NCBI GenBank assembly: GCA_022793655.1
Contig: JAAWDG010000014.1
Location: 1 to 34,635, forward strand
From: Clostridiales bacterium
Lineage (GTDB): Bacteria > Bacillota > Clostridia > Oscillospirales > CAG-272
DNA: 34,635 nucleotides
Direction: 5' to 3'
A program made the position numbers and the translations under genes. Positions 1 through 7,424 of this stretch are shown here, one piece after another; the stretch's first letter is position 1, and the number at the start of each line of letters is the position of its first letter. The notes beneath the pieces were generated by a model. That model saw only the letters and a list, made by a program, of their open reading frames with translations. It was not told where the DNA came from and did not search any database.

Positions 1-525
1 GCCCCAGTTCTCACCGTTTACAGTAATATTGACATAGCTGCAAAGAGGTGCGTCTGCCCCGAATTTCTGCATCATCTGATAAGTAAGAAAATCTTTCATA
101 TAGGTATTATCCTGTATGATGTTATTTAAACTCAATTTATCAAGACCATAGTAACTTTTTGTGCTATCATAGTGATCAAATTCGATTTTGAAGCTGTAAC
201 GGTCATTCCCATAGCGCTCCACTTGCGTTAAAGAGGTGTTTCCCTTTGCACGAATCGCTACATTTTTATAAGCTTCATTATCAATAACCACGGAGCAAAG
301 AGTGTACTCCTCGTTTGTGCAGGTATCAATAAAGCTGTCCCAATCGTCCATAACAATATCAATCGTATGGACGGTTGATGAATCAAACAGGCGGGCTTCG
401 TAGCCTTTTGCTCTTGAAGCCTCTGCGACTCCAAAAGATTTTGCATTCATAAAAAGAGCCGTTAAAAGCAAGGAAAGAACGGTAGTGACGCAGCAAATTT
501 TATCAATATATTTGTGCGTTAACAT
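1..525 (-). CDS. CotH kinase family protein, N-terminal part (cut by window start)
   Basis: Reverse-strand reading gives 175 codons, open to the window edge. Residues about 5-30 form a hydrophobic export signal or membrane anchor. The rest matches the N-terminal half of the CotH family: an IRAKGNTS segment, then YSFKIEFD, then YYGLDKLSLNN, KDFLTYQMMQKFGADAP and VNITVNGENWG. CotH is known as an atypical protein kinase of spore coats, but many family members are in non-spore contexts with unknown substrates. The ATG at 525 is preceded by a GGAGG ribosome site inside the 12-nt gap to the DUF4956 gene, so the two are likely co-transcribed. The catalytic DxD region is outside the window and cannot be checked. 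An extracytoplasmic kinase role linked to the polyphosphate gene upstream is inference. Confidence 0.88.
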   Translation of the reverse strand, partial: MLTHKYIDKICCVTTVLSLLLTALFMNAKSFGVAEASRAKGYEARLFDSSTVHTIDIVMDDWDSFIDTCTNEEYTLCSVVIDNEAYKNVAIRAKGNTSLTQVERYGNDRYSFKIEFDHYDSTKSYYGLDKLSLNNIIQDNTYMKDFLTYQMMQKFGADAPLCSYVNITVNGENWG

Positions 526-537
526 AAGAATCCTCCA

Positions 538-1209
538 TTATCCCATATAGTCGCCGTTATAGCTTACCAGAACTGCGCTGTTTACACCGTTCATCTCTGA
601 AAGAATATTGATAAAATCGGTATTGTCTTCTTTCATACGAATTTCCGCATTCAATTCAATAAAACCTTTTTGTACGGTTTTGCTTTTCAGAACGCAGCGT
701 CCTGCCTGTTTCTTTAGAAATTCCATAGCTTTTATTTCGCTGTCGTGATTTTCGCAGCGAATTACAACAATATAAGGATTAAGATGAGATTTCTTGTTTG
801 CGAACACCAAAAGAACAATGCCGATGACAACGCTGCCGAATACAGCGAGAGGAATCATTCCTGCCGCCAAAACAATGCCGACTGCAATCGACCAGAACAG
901 GAACGCAATATCAAGCGGTTCTTTAATGGCGGTACGGAAACGAACAATAGACAACGCACCGACCATACCGAGGGAAAGCACAACATTCGATGTTACTGCT
1001 AAAATAACGAGGGTTGAAATCATCGTAAGTGCAACAAGCGTAACGCCGAATGAGGACGAATACATCACGCCCGAAAACGTCTTTTTGTAAATTAAAAAGA
1101 TAAACATGCCGATACCAAAAGCAAGTGCTAATGCGAGACCCATATCGAATATAGTTACGCTGGAGATATTCTCCAAAAAGCTTGATTTAAAAATGTCTTG
1201 AAAAGTCAT
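538..1209 (-). CDS. DUF4956 domain membrane protein
   Basis: The protein has 223 residues with four hydrophobic segments, at roughly 20-42, 50-77, 95-115 and 118-135. Between the second and third lies the conserved-looking stretch VGALSIVRFRTAIKEP. The C-terminal 85 residues are soluble, mixed alpha/beta, and predicted cytoplasmic. This arrangement and the VRFRTAIKEP motif fit the DUF4956 family, whose function is unknown and which is repeatedly found beside VTC-type polyphosphate polymerases. The start at 1209 has a GGAG ribosome site 9 nt away. It lies 33 nt downstream of the VTC gene and 12 nt upstream of the cotH-like gene in one apparent operon. A role as membrane channel or anchor for polyphosphate made by the VTC protein is a guess from synteny. 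Confidence 0.9.
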   Translation of the reverse strand: MTFQDIFKSSFLENISSVTIFDMGLALALAFGIGMFIFLIYKKTFSGVMYSSSFGVTLVALTMISTLVILAVTSNVVLSLGMVGALSIVRFRTAIKEPLDIAFLFWSIAVGIVLAAGMIPLAVFGSVVIGIVLLVFANKKSHLNPYIVVIRCENHDSEIKAMEFLKKQAGRCVLKSKTVQKGFIELNAEIRMKEDNTDFINILSEMNGVNSAVLVSYNGDYMG

Positions 1210-1242
1210 AGTATAATACTCCTTTACATATAATTTTTCTGA

Positions 1243-1914
1243 TTAACCGTAAATTCGACAGGCGGCATATTTGGAGAATGCCGAACTGTGTCTGCCGTTT
1301 AACTGAACAATATCCCGAATGACCGAGGGTAAAAATTCATCCCACTTCACTTCAAGGATAACAGGTGCATTTCCTGCGGGAATCGTAACACAGCTCTTCT
1401 TCCAAAAGTCTGTTCCCGTCATTCCTGTGCGTATGTTGTAATCTAAAGTAACACGCACATTGCCGGGGGCATACACAAACGCTTCTCTTGTGTAATCAAC
1501 AATTGTTTTTGGTTGTAATCCCTGCGTTTGCATTTTTAGATATAACTCCTGTACTAACGGCTTTTCGCTTTCTCTGAGTATATCCATATTGCAGTCTGAA
1601 ATCGCCCGTACCTCGGTTGCGGACAGCTGTATCTGCTCTTTATGGCACAGACCGTTTATCTTACTTTTCTTTTCAAGTAAGATAAACGATGTATCGCCGT
1701 TGTAATATCGAACTCGAAATTTTTCACGCATATTCACGCCGTTTATTTTTTCGAGCAGAGCCTTGTCCGCTAAGTTATCGAAATACAAGCTGCGTATTTC
1801 ATATTTTCCGTTTATGGTGTGTGAATCCATCATCATAACAGCCTGCAATCTTGAACGAAGTGCAAGCAAATCAGAATGGTTGATTTCGTGCTTCCATTCG
1901 TGACGAAATTTCAT
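1243..1914 (-). CDS. VTC domain polyphosphate polymerase
   Basis: The 223-residue protein matches the VTC-type triphosphate-tunnel domain, which polymerises ATP gamma-phosphate into polyphosphate inside a beta-barrel lined with basic residues. It starts MKFRHEWKHEINHSD, with the N-terminal R/K cluster usual for these bacterial proteins. Other family signatures are FRVRYYNGD, ILLEKKSKINGLCHKEQ, RVTLDYNIRTG and ILEVKWDEFLP near residue 190. The alternating R/K/E residues on strands are what the tunnel requires. No SPX or transmembrane domain is attached, so membrane association would need the DUF4956 partner. It is the first gene of the operon, with an AAAGGGG ribosome site and its own promoter and operator (see 1946-1981). 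Catalytic activity is inferred, not shown. Confidence 0.9.
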   Translation of the reverse strand: MKFRHEWKHEINHSDLLALRSRLQAVMMMDSHTINGKYEIRSLYFDNLADKALLEKINGVNMREKFRVRYYNGDTSFILLEKKSKINGLCHKEQIQLSATEVRAISDCNMDILRESEKPLVQELYLKMQTQGLQPKTIVDYTREAFVYAPGNVRVTLDYNIRTGMTGTDFWKKSCVTIPAGNAPVILEVKWDEFLPSVIRDIVQLNGRHSSAFSKYAACRIYG

Positions 1915-1945
1915 TTTTTCACCCCTTTCTTTATCTTGTGAGCTT

Positions 1946-1981
1946 ATTATAAGAAAGCAACCTTAGATTTAACTTAGATTT
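1946..1981 (-). promoter_or_regulatory. Promoter of VTC-DUF4956-CotH operon with response-regulator-like direct repeats
   Basis: On the minus strand a TATAAT -10 hexamer lies at 1951-1946, 32 nt from the VTC start codon. Upstream sit two copies of a 9-bp repeat. On the plus strand they read CTTAGATTT at 1962-1970 and again at 1973-1981, so the spacing is 11 bp (one helical turn). The proximal copy begins 10 bp from the -10 and overlaps where a -35 should be; no good -35 is present. This is the usual geometry of OmpR/PhoB-type activator sites. The promoter of the response regulator at 4003-4034 has the same motif at the same distance. Confidence 0.72.
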
Positions 1982-1994
1982 GACGGTGTTTTTA

Positions 1995-2030
1995 CAAAAA
2001 AGACCTCACGATGATGTTTCGTGAAGTCTT
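1995..2030 (-). terminator. Rho-independent terminator of the two-component operon
   Basis: The 11-bp stem 2000-2010 / 2020-2030 has one C-A mismatch and a 9-nt loop. On the minus strand it is followed by TTTTTTGT. It lies 40 nt past the histidine kinase stop, so it separates that operon from the VTC operon. Confidence 0.8.
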
Positions 2031-2070
2031 ACTGATATAAGGTTTCGATTCAATAAGGGCTTGTCCGCAG

Positions 2071-3312
2071 TTATAAGCTAATCGTAAAAGAAACGAAATT
2101 CGGATTTTCATACTCGGCGGTAATACTTCCTTTATTTGCTGTGACAATAGACCTCGCTACTGATAGTCCAATGCCATAACCGCCTGTTTTCTGTGTACGC
2201 GCCTTGTCGTCCCGATAGAAACGGTCAAACAATTTATCGGGCGGTGTATCGGGTAACTTTTCGCAGCTGTTTTTTATTACCAATTTGATATGCTTATCGT
2301 TTTTTTGCAAACTAACAATTACCGTTCCGTTATCATTTGTGTATTTTGAAGCGTTATCAAGCAGTATCGAGAGTAATTGTGACATTTGTTCTTTATTTGC
2401 TTTTGTTATTACATTTGGCCCGATTTCAGCTTGTAAGGTTATGCAGCGTAGCTTTAACGGCTCTGCAAAAACTCGTATATTTTCGTTGACCAATTCACTT
2501 AAAGAAATTTCCGATTTCATAATTTCCGCGGCACTTTCATCCATTTTTGCAAGAAGCAGCAGATTTTTCATTAAACCATTTAATCTCACCGTTTGTTCTC
2601 TGATATTCTTACTCCATTTGTTCTCGCCGTTATAAAGCTCCATCGCTTCCGTATTCGCAAGAATAATAGCAAGGGGCGTTTTAATTTCGTGACCTGCATT
2701 TGTAACAAATTGTTTTTGCCTTTCAATGTTCTCTGCAATCGGGCGAATCGCTTTTTGGGAGAGAAACATAACGATAAACAACATAAGAATCCAGCAAACG
2801 AGACCTATCCCACCTGAAAGAAGCAGAACTCTTACATAAGAGAGTATTTCTTCAGAAGTATCAAGAAAAACGATGACAGTTTCGTTGCTAATACGGGAAT
2901 TGCTAATTTGGTATCGGTATTTACCTACCTTTCCCGAACTTGTTTCTTCATCGAGAACTTTTAAAGCAAGTTCTTTTGCACTTGCTTCATCAACTAAAGA
3001 AGTGCGGCTCACATCGGTAAAAAAAATCTGTCCGTTTTCATTTAATTTAACAGTGAAAAAATTAGATGATAGAAATTTATCTCTTTTATCTTTAGGTTCT
3101 ATTCTAAAATCAGACGGCGGCGTTGAAATAGATGGAGGCTGAATATGGTCGAAATTACCGTCTGCTTCAGAAATCATAGACAACGTTTTGTCTGTTTCCG
3201 TTCTGACCATTACAATGTTTACAACATTAATTGTACCAAGTAAAATGAGAAGCAGTATAGAAACAGCAAGCATAGCGGTAAATAAAAATTTCTTTTGAAG
3301 TACTTTTATCAT
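2071..3312 (-). CDS. Sensor histidine kinase
   Basis: This 413-residue membrane kinase has a first transmembrane helix at about 10-36 and an extracytoplasmic sensor region at about 37-158 with no recognised fold. A second helix spans about 160-185. Then come a HisKA domain with NAGHEIKTPLAI (phosphorylated His208), an N-box (LLDNASKYT), an FYRDDKARTQKT F-box and a GGYGIGL G-box of the HATPase domain. Length and order are those of an ordinary orthodox kinase. Its start codon overlaps the regulator stop by 4 nt (ATGA), so the two are translationally coupled. It should phosphorylate the adjacent regulator. The shared operators suggest that the output is the VTC-DUF4956-CotH operon. The signal sensed cannot be told from the sequence. 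Confidence 0.95.
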   Translation of the reverse strand: MIKVLQKKFLFTAMLAVSILLLILLGTINVVNIVMVRTETDKTLSMISEADGNFDHIQPPSISTPPSDFRIEPKDKRDKFLSSNFFTVKLNENGQIFFTDVSRTSLVDEASAKELALKVLDEETSSGKVGKYRYQISNSRISNETVIVFLDTSEEILSYVRVLLLSGGIGLVCWILMLFIVMFLSQKAIRPIAENIERQKQFVTNAGHEIKTPLAIILANTEAMELYNGENKWSKNIREQTVRLNGLMKNLLLLAKMDESAAEIMKSEISLSELVNENIRVFAEPLKLRCITLQAEIGPNVITKANKEQMSQLLSILLDNASKYTNDNGTVIVSLQKNDKHIKLVIKNSCEKLPDTPPDKLFDRFYRDDKARTQKTGGYGIGLSVARSIVTANKGSITAEYENPNFVSFTISL

Positions 3313-3983
3313 TCCTCGACCTCCAACGTATATCCCACATTTCGTTTTGCCCGTATCACAACATTAGCAGAAAGAGCCGTCAGTCGTTTGCGAAGATAGG
3401 AAATGTATACCCAAACCGTTCCGAGTTCTGAATCGGTATCGTATCCCCATACTTTTGCAAGTAAATCTTCTGTAGAAAGATAAATTCCTTTATTCAACAT
3501 TAAAAGCTCGATTAGTTGATATTCTAATTTGGGTAAAACAAAAGACTGACCGTTACAGCTTAATTCGTAGCTTTGCATATTTAAGGTGAGATTACCGACC
3601 TTCAAAATATCAGGTGTGAAATTTTCTTTACGCCGAAGCATTGCACGGACACGGGCAAGCAGCTCCCCCATAGCAAAGGGTTTTGACAGATAATCGTCTG
3701 CTCCCATATCCAATCCCTGTATTTTGTCCTCGATTTCTGCCTTTGCCGTAAGTAAGAGTATTGGTGTTTTATTTCCTTTTTTTCGTAGCTGTTCAAGCAC
3801 CTCAAGCCCACTGAGTTTCGGCATCATTATATCAAGAATAATACCGTCATATTGTTCGGCTTCGGCATAAGCTAAAGCGTCTGCACCATCGTATACTGCA
3901 TCAACATTATATTTATGATAAGTCAGTATATCAACGACCGCTTCCGACATACTGATTTCATCTTCCGCGTATAAAAGCTTCAT
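3309..3983 (-). CDS. OmpR/PhoB-family response regulator
   Basis: The 224-residue protein has a receiver domain at residues 1-115: acidic pair EDE at 7-9, phosphoacceptor Asp51 in LDIMMPKLSG, switch threonine in LLTAKA, and Lys in YLSKPF. A winged-helix DNA-binding domain follows at about 128-222, with the typical WGYDTDSELGTVWVYISYLRKR recognition region (19 residues of it are diagnostic for OmpR-type output). The start at 3983 has a GAGGTGA site. It is the first gene of a two-gene operon with the kinase. Direct repeats in its own promoter point to autoregulation, and their twin in front of the VTC gene marks a probable target operon. Confidence 0.95.
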   Translation of the reverse strand: MKLLYAEDEISMSEAVVDILTYHKYNVDAVYDGADALAYAEAEQYDGIILDIMMPKLSGLEVLEQLRKKGNKTPILLLTAKAEIEDKIQGLDMGADDYLSKPFAMGELLARVRAMLRRKENFTPDILKVGNLTLNMQSYELSCNGQSFVLPKLEYQLIELLMLNKGIYLSTEDLLAKVWGYDTDSELGTVWVYISYLRKRLTALSANVVIRAKRNVGYTLEVEE

Positions 3984-4002
3984 TAGACATCACCTCAATT
4001 AT

Positions 4003-4034
4003 ATTGTAAAGCCTATAACTTAGTTAAGACTTAA
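4003..4034 (-). promoter_or_regulatory. Promoter of the two-component operon with direct-repeat operator
   Basis: On the minus strand a TACAAT -10 lies at 4008-4003. On the plus strand CTTAG (4019-4023) and CTTAA (4030-4034) are 11 bp apart. The proximal repeat begins exactly 10 bp from the -10, the same geometry as at 1946-1981. The predicted transcript leader is very short but keeps the GAGGTGA ribosome site. Autoregulation by the regulator encoded here is inferred. Confidence 0.68.
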
Positions 4035-4127
4035 AAAATGACATAGACAACAATTTTGCCTTTTATAATATCGCATAAATATTATAGTTTTGTTTGAGTC
4101 CAGTATCAAGCTGTTACAGTTAAACTT

Positions 4128-4162
4128 TTCAAACAGAAAGCGGCAGAGAAAATCTCTGCCGC
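4128..4162 (-). terminator. Hairpin terminator downstream of thiI
   Basis: The perfect 9-bp GC-rich stem GCGGCAGAG (4140-4148) / CTCTGCCGC (4154-4162) has a 5-nt loop. On the minus strand it is followed by TTTCTGTTTG. It lies about 180 nt beyond the thiI stop and would end transcripts from the proA-like/thiI unit. The rest of 4163-4341 shows only a weak 7-bp inverted repeat (4267-4273 / 4291-4297) and no gene that can be supported. Confidence 0.6.
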
Positions 4163-4341
4163 CAATCAATTATATGAAAATTATTTCTGTATTTACAACT
4201 TCCGTGGCGCGGTTATGGATATTGCTCATATTTTATACCCATAGCATTTGATTTGCTGCAATATACCATACCGCTTGTTTTCAAAACTTTCGGTATGAAA
4301 CCGCATCATTTCTCCTTGCCGTTGTTTTTCAGTGTTATTTC

Positions 4342-5520
4342 TTATTCGCCGTCTTGCACCCAAACGGTTTCTATGTTAGCGAATGCCTCATCCTCTAAAG
4401 CGGCAAAGTCGATTTTTGCCTCCTCTGCCAACACCTTTTCGAGTTCGGGCTTGGTTTTGGGATGTTTGGGGGTGAACACGGTGCAGCAGTCTTCATAAGG
4501 CAAAATAGAGGTTTCAAAGGTGCCGATATGGCGGGCGGTTTCAACGATTTCCTCTTTATCCATGCCGATACAGGGTCTTAACACAGGTCGGTCGGCTACC
4601 GCGTCGGTTACCGAGAGGGCTTGCATGGTTTGGGAGGCTACCTGCCCTAAGCTCTCTCCTGTGATTAACGAGTGACAGCCCCGTATCGCGGCGGTGCGGC
4701 AGGCTAAGCGCATCATGGAACGGCGCAAAAGGAGGGTGAAGTAATCTTCCGTGCAGCTTCGCTTAAGCTCCTCTTGAATGCGGGTGAGCGAAATCACATG
4801 CACCCGCATAGGGCCTGCGTATTCGCTGACGATTTTAGCGAGGGATAGCACCTTTTCTTTGGCGCGTTCGCTGGTATAAGGGAAAGATTCAAAATGAACC
4901 GCTTCGACTTGTGCGCCCCGTCTGGCAATGCGGTAACCTGCTACCGGTGAGTCAATACCGCCTGAGAGCAGCAAAAGGCTTTTGCCTGAGCTGCCGACCG
5001 GCAGTCCGCCGGCGCCATGTTCAGCTCCGGCGTGAATATAGGCGCCGTATTCGCGAATTTCGATCATAATGGTAATATCCGGCGTTTTGACATCCACTTT
5101 TAAAGAGGGCATAGCCGCAAGCAAGGCCCCGCCGGCTTCTGCTGCAATTTGCGGCGAAGTCAGCGCAAAGTGTTTGTCTGCGCGTTTTGCCTCTGCTTTA
5201 AAGGTTTTTGCACCGGCCATAAAGGGTGGAATATAGGTGCGCACGGCGTTTTTGATAGCGTCGATGTCTTTTTCCACCACGATGGCACGCGCGACACGAA
5301 CAAAGCCAAATACTTTTTTGGCTGCTTCAAAAGCGAGGTCGATATTAGCAAAGGCATCGTTTGGCTCTACATAAAGGGTAGACTGCCCTTTTTGAATGTC
5401 GAAATCGCCGTAAGGGGCAATGCGATGCTTTAACTGTTTTTGCAAAATGGATTCAAAGTGACTGCGGTTTAATCCTTTAAGGACTACCTCGCCATATTTA
5501 CAGAGTAAAACTTCTTTCAT
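4342..5520 (-). CDS. thiI: tRNA 4-thiouridine synthase ThiI (no rhodanese domain)
   Basis: ThiI adenylates U8 of tRNA and inserts sulfur to make 4-thiouridine; in some bacteria it also serves thiazole synthesis. From the ATG at 5520 the protein has 392 residues: an N-terminal ferredoxin-like domain, a THUMP domain at about 60-165, and a PP-loop ATPase with SGGIDS at 186-191. Later come ITGESLGQVASQT and the C-terminal CIGMDKEEI and YEDCCTVFTP segments typical of the family. The rhodanese domain of enterobacterial ThiI is absent, as is usual in Firmicutes. An in-frame ATG 63 nt upstream exists, but MKEVLLCKYGEVVLKG is the conserved N-terminus. The gene begins 16 nt after the ProA-like gene, so the two probably share a transcript. 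Confidence 0.95.
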   Translation of the reverse strand: MKEVLLCKYGEVVLKGLNRSHFESILQKQLKHRIAPYGDFDIQKGQSTLYVEPNDAFANIDLAFEAAKKVFGFVRVARAIVVEKDIDAIKNAVRTYIPPFMAGAKTFKAEAKRADKHFALTSPQIAAEAGGALLAAMPSLKVDVKTPDITIMIEIREYGAYIHAGAEHGAGGLPVGSSGKSLLLLSGGIDSPVAGYRIARRGAQVEAVHFESFPYTSERAKEKVLSLAKIVSEYAGPMRVHVISLTRIQEELKRSCTEDYFTLLLRRSMMRLACRTAAIRGCHSLITGESLGQVASQTMQALSVTDAVADRPVLRPCIGMDKEEIVETARHIGTFETSILPYEDCCTVFTPKHPKTKPELEKVLAEEAKIDFAALEDEAFANIETVWVQDGE

Positions 5521-5536
5521 GGGTAATTTCCTGCCT

Positions 5537-6766
5537 TTATGCTTGTTCTTTGATGATATATTTCGTTGTGGTAAGACGCGCAAGTCCGGCGGGGCCTCTT
5601 GCGCCTAACTTGTTGGCCGAAAAGCCAAGCTCAGCCCCGAGACCAATTTCAAAGCCGGTCGCTTTGACAAAGGGGGTGTTGACGGCGATGATGCCGGCGT
5701 CGGCGAGCCGGCAAAACCGATCGATATGCTCCTTTTTGTCGGCGTAAATTCCTTCGCACAAGCCGGCGCTGTATTTTTGGATATGCGCGAGAGCCTCTGA
5801 GAGGGAGTTCACGGTTAGCAGCAGCAGCCGATTGCCGGCGTCTATATTAGCGGACTCGTCTGCCTCTGTGATGCCATGCAGAGTGGAGCGGATGCGAGCG
5901 TCGCCGATGAGTTCAATGCCGGCGGCCATGGCAAGACCCTCTAAGGCGGGCAAAAGTCCGTCTGAAATCATCCAGTTGACAAGCACCGTGTTGACGGTGG
6001 CGGGCAGCAGGCTGTTTTTGGAGGCAATAATGCCTGAGACGGCGGCCGCAAGGTCGGCACCCTCATCCACATAAATATGATTGGCCCCATATTCCGATTC
6101 AATGATAGGAATATCGGTGTTTTGGCGCAGAAGTGCGTTTTGCGCTTTACTGCCTAACAATACGGCCGCGTCAATGCGCTCTTTTTGCTTTAAGAGATAA
6201 GAGAGGGATTCGGTCGAATATTTAATCGGTGTGACCCAGTCATCCCGAAGTCCGCAGCAAGCAAAGGCCGCGTTTAGCAGACCAAGCATGGCTTGGTCGG
6301 TAGCCGGCGTTACCTCGCTTTGCAAGAGAATCACGGCATTGCCTGTTTTCATACAGCTGGCAATACACTCTAATGTTTTTTTAGGGGACGCGCCTGCTAT
6401 GATTAACACTACCCCAAGCGGTACGCGCAGACATTCGACTGTCATGGCGTTTTCCCTGTGCCAGACATCGTGCTCATCGGTGGGGTCGGCGGCGCTTGCC
6501 ATGTGGCTAATGCGGCCCGAGAGGGCACCGGCGCCGATATAATCTAAGCGCATTTCTTCAATCATTTTTTGGTCAAGGCCTCGTGCGCGTGCGTTTTGCA
6601 GGTCTTCTTCATTGGCGCTGACAAGACGCCCCGCTGATGTAGAAACTGCCTCAGATAAAAAGGACAGGGCCAAATTGCGGTGCGCCGACACTGTGGCGGC
6701 GCAAGCGGCCTTGGTTTCTGCCGCTTGAGAAATAAGTTGGTCGATTTGTAAGGAATTATTTTTCAT
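5537..6766 (-). CDS. ProA-like protein (gamma-glutamyl phosphate reductase family) lacking the catalytic cysteine
   Basis: At 409 residues the protein has the length and layout of ProA, which reduces glutamyl-5-phosphate with NADPH in proline synthesis. Recognisable parts are RVPLGVVLIIAGASP, ASCMKTGNAVIL (about 136-147), YGANHIYVDEGAD (227-239), and a well-kept C-terminus (GLGAELGFSANKLGARGP, then LTTTKY). The nucleophile region, however, reads LLPATVNTVLVN at 253-264, where ProA has a Cys-Asn-Thr-Val-Glu-Thr pattern. The alignment is gapless, so Pro255 sits in place of the catalytic cysteine, and no other cysteine is near. The RGG after KTGNAVIL is also lost. No proB is adjacent. It is therefore either a non-catalytic relative or an aldehyde-dehydrogenase-like protein with another role. 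Start 6766 has an AGAGGAC site. Confidence 0.85.
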   Translation of the reverse strand: MKNNSLQIDQLISQAAETKAACAATVSAHRNLALSFLSEAVSTSAGRLVSANEEDLQNARARGLDQKMIEEMRLDYIGAGALSGRISHMASAADPTDEHDVWHRENAMTVECLRVPLGVVLIIAGASPKKTLECIASCMKTGNAVILLQSEVTPATDQAMLGLLNAAFACCGLRDDWVTPIKYSTESLSYLLKQKERIDAAVLLGSKAQNALLRQNTDIPIIESEYGANHIYVDEGADLAAAVSGIIASKNSLLPATVNTVLVNWMISDGLLPALEGLAMAAGIELIGDARIRSTLHGITEADESANIDAGNRLLLLTVNSLSEALAHIQKYSAGLCEGIYADKKEHIDRFCRLADAGIIAVNTPFVKATGFEIGLGAELGFSANKLGARGPAGLARLTTTKYIIKEQA

Positions 6767-6844
6767 TCTGTCCTCTATTGCATTAAAAAAGAATTTTATG
6801 TATAATAAAATCAGATATTCATGATATATGGGTGTTTTATTGTT

Positions 6845-6951
6845 TCCGGCGTGGCCGGAGTTACGCTTGCAAAAGCGCTAAGAATAACCCTCACGGGTTA
6901 ATCTTAAAGTAAAACTTTAAAAGCAAATCTTTGATTTGCTTTATTATACCA
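6845..6951. repeat. Structured multi-hairpin element, copy 1
   Basis: This gene-free stretch holds five hairpins in a row: TCCGGC-GTG-GCCGGA (6845-6859); an imperfect TTACGCTT / AAGCGCTAA (6861-6881); TAACCC-TCAC-GGGTTA (6885-6900); TTAAAGT-AAA-ACTTTAA (6904-6920); and AAGCAAATC-TTT-GATTTGCTT (6921-6941). Directly after comes TATTATACCA. The order of CCGG hairpin, (A)CCC hairpin, AACTTT, 9-bp hairpin and TATTATACCA is repeated in copy 2. Read on the minus strand, the end box is TGGTATAAT, a perfect extended -10, so it may also be a promoter firing toward the proA-like gene. Confidence 0.7.
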
Positions 6952-6968
6952 CAAAGTTTTTGCTACCT

Positions 6969-7063
6969 GAAAGTTTATCGGTTCCGGCATCGCCGGAATG
7001 TCACCCTTTCGGGTGGCAAGATAAACTTTCCAAGAAACCGTTCAGGTTTCTTGTATTATACCA
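6969..7063. repeat. Structured multi-hairpin element, copy 2 (three-way junction)
   Basis: A perfect 11-bp stem GAAAGTTTATC (6969-6979) / GATAAACTTTC (7020-7030) encloses two perfect hairpins: TTCCGGC-ATC-GCCGGAA (6982-6998) and CACCC-TTTC-GGGTG (7002-7015). It is followed at once by a 9-bp hairpin CAAGAAACC / GGTTTCTTG (7031-7053) and TATTATACCA (7054-7063). Stem sequences differ from copy 1 while pairing is kept, so the structure rather than the primary sequence appears conserved. On the minus strand the end box is TGGTATAAT. No function is known to me. Confidence 0.72.
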
Positions 7064-7133
7064 TAGAAATCTCGACAAGAAAATACTATAATCGAAGAAA
7101 ATAAAGAAATAGAAGAGCAGAGGGGAATTTGCC

Positions 7134-7424
7134 ATGAAACAAGTTTTTCGCGTTACGGTAGCAGGGCTGCCTTTGAACATCGTCACAGACGAAGAGGAGG
7201 ATTATCTGTTATCGCTGACCGATAAGCTCTCGCGCATTATTAACGATATTGTTTTAAATAACAAGAGCGCATCCAAGATTGATGCAGCGCTTTTATGCGC
7301 GCTAGACGGTATGGATCAAACCCATAAGCTGACCGAGCAGGTAGAGACGCTGAAAGAAGAAAATCTGCGCCTGCTTGCTGAAAACGAAAAATATAGGAGA
7401 AAAGGCCATGGCAAACATGCCTGA
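7134..7424 (+). CDS. zapA: Cell division protein ZapA
   Basis: ZapA is a small cytoplasmic protein that binds FtsZ and bundles protofilaments at the division ring. The 96 residues show the family pattern: FRVTVAGLPLNIVTDEEEDYLLSL at the start (positions 4-19 are most typical), then helical ALLCALDGMDQTHKL and a C-terminal coiled coil (QVETLKEENLRLLAENEK). A GAGGGG-like ribosome site precedes the ATG at 7134, and a TATAAT box lies at 7087-7092 without a clear -35. Its 3' end overlaps the start of the U32 gene by 17 nt, indicating coupling. The zapA/U32 pairing is common in Firmicutes. Confidence 0.9.
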   Translation: MKQVFRVTVAGLPLNIVTDEEEDYLLSLTDKLSRIINDIVLNNKSASKIDAALLCALDGMDQTHKLTEQVETLKEENLRLLAENEKYRRKGHGKHA

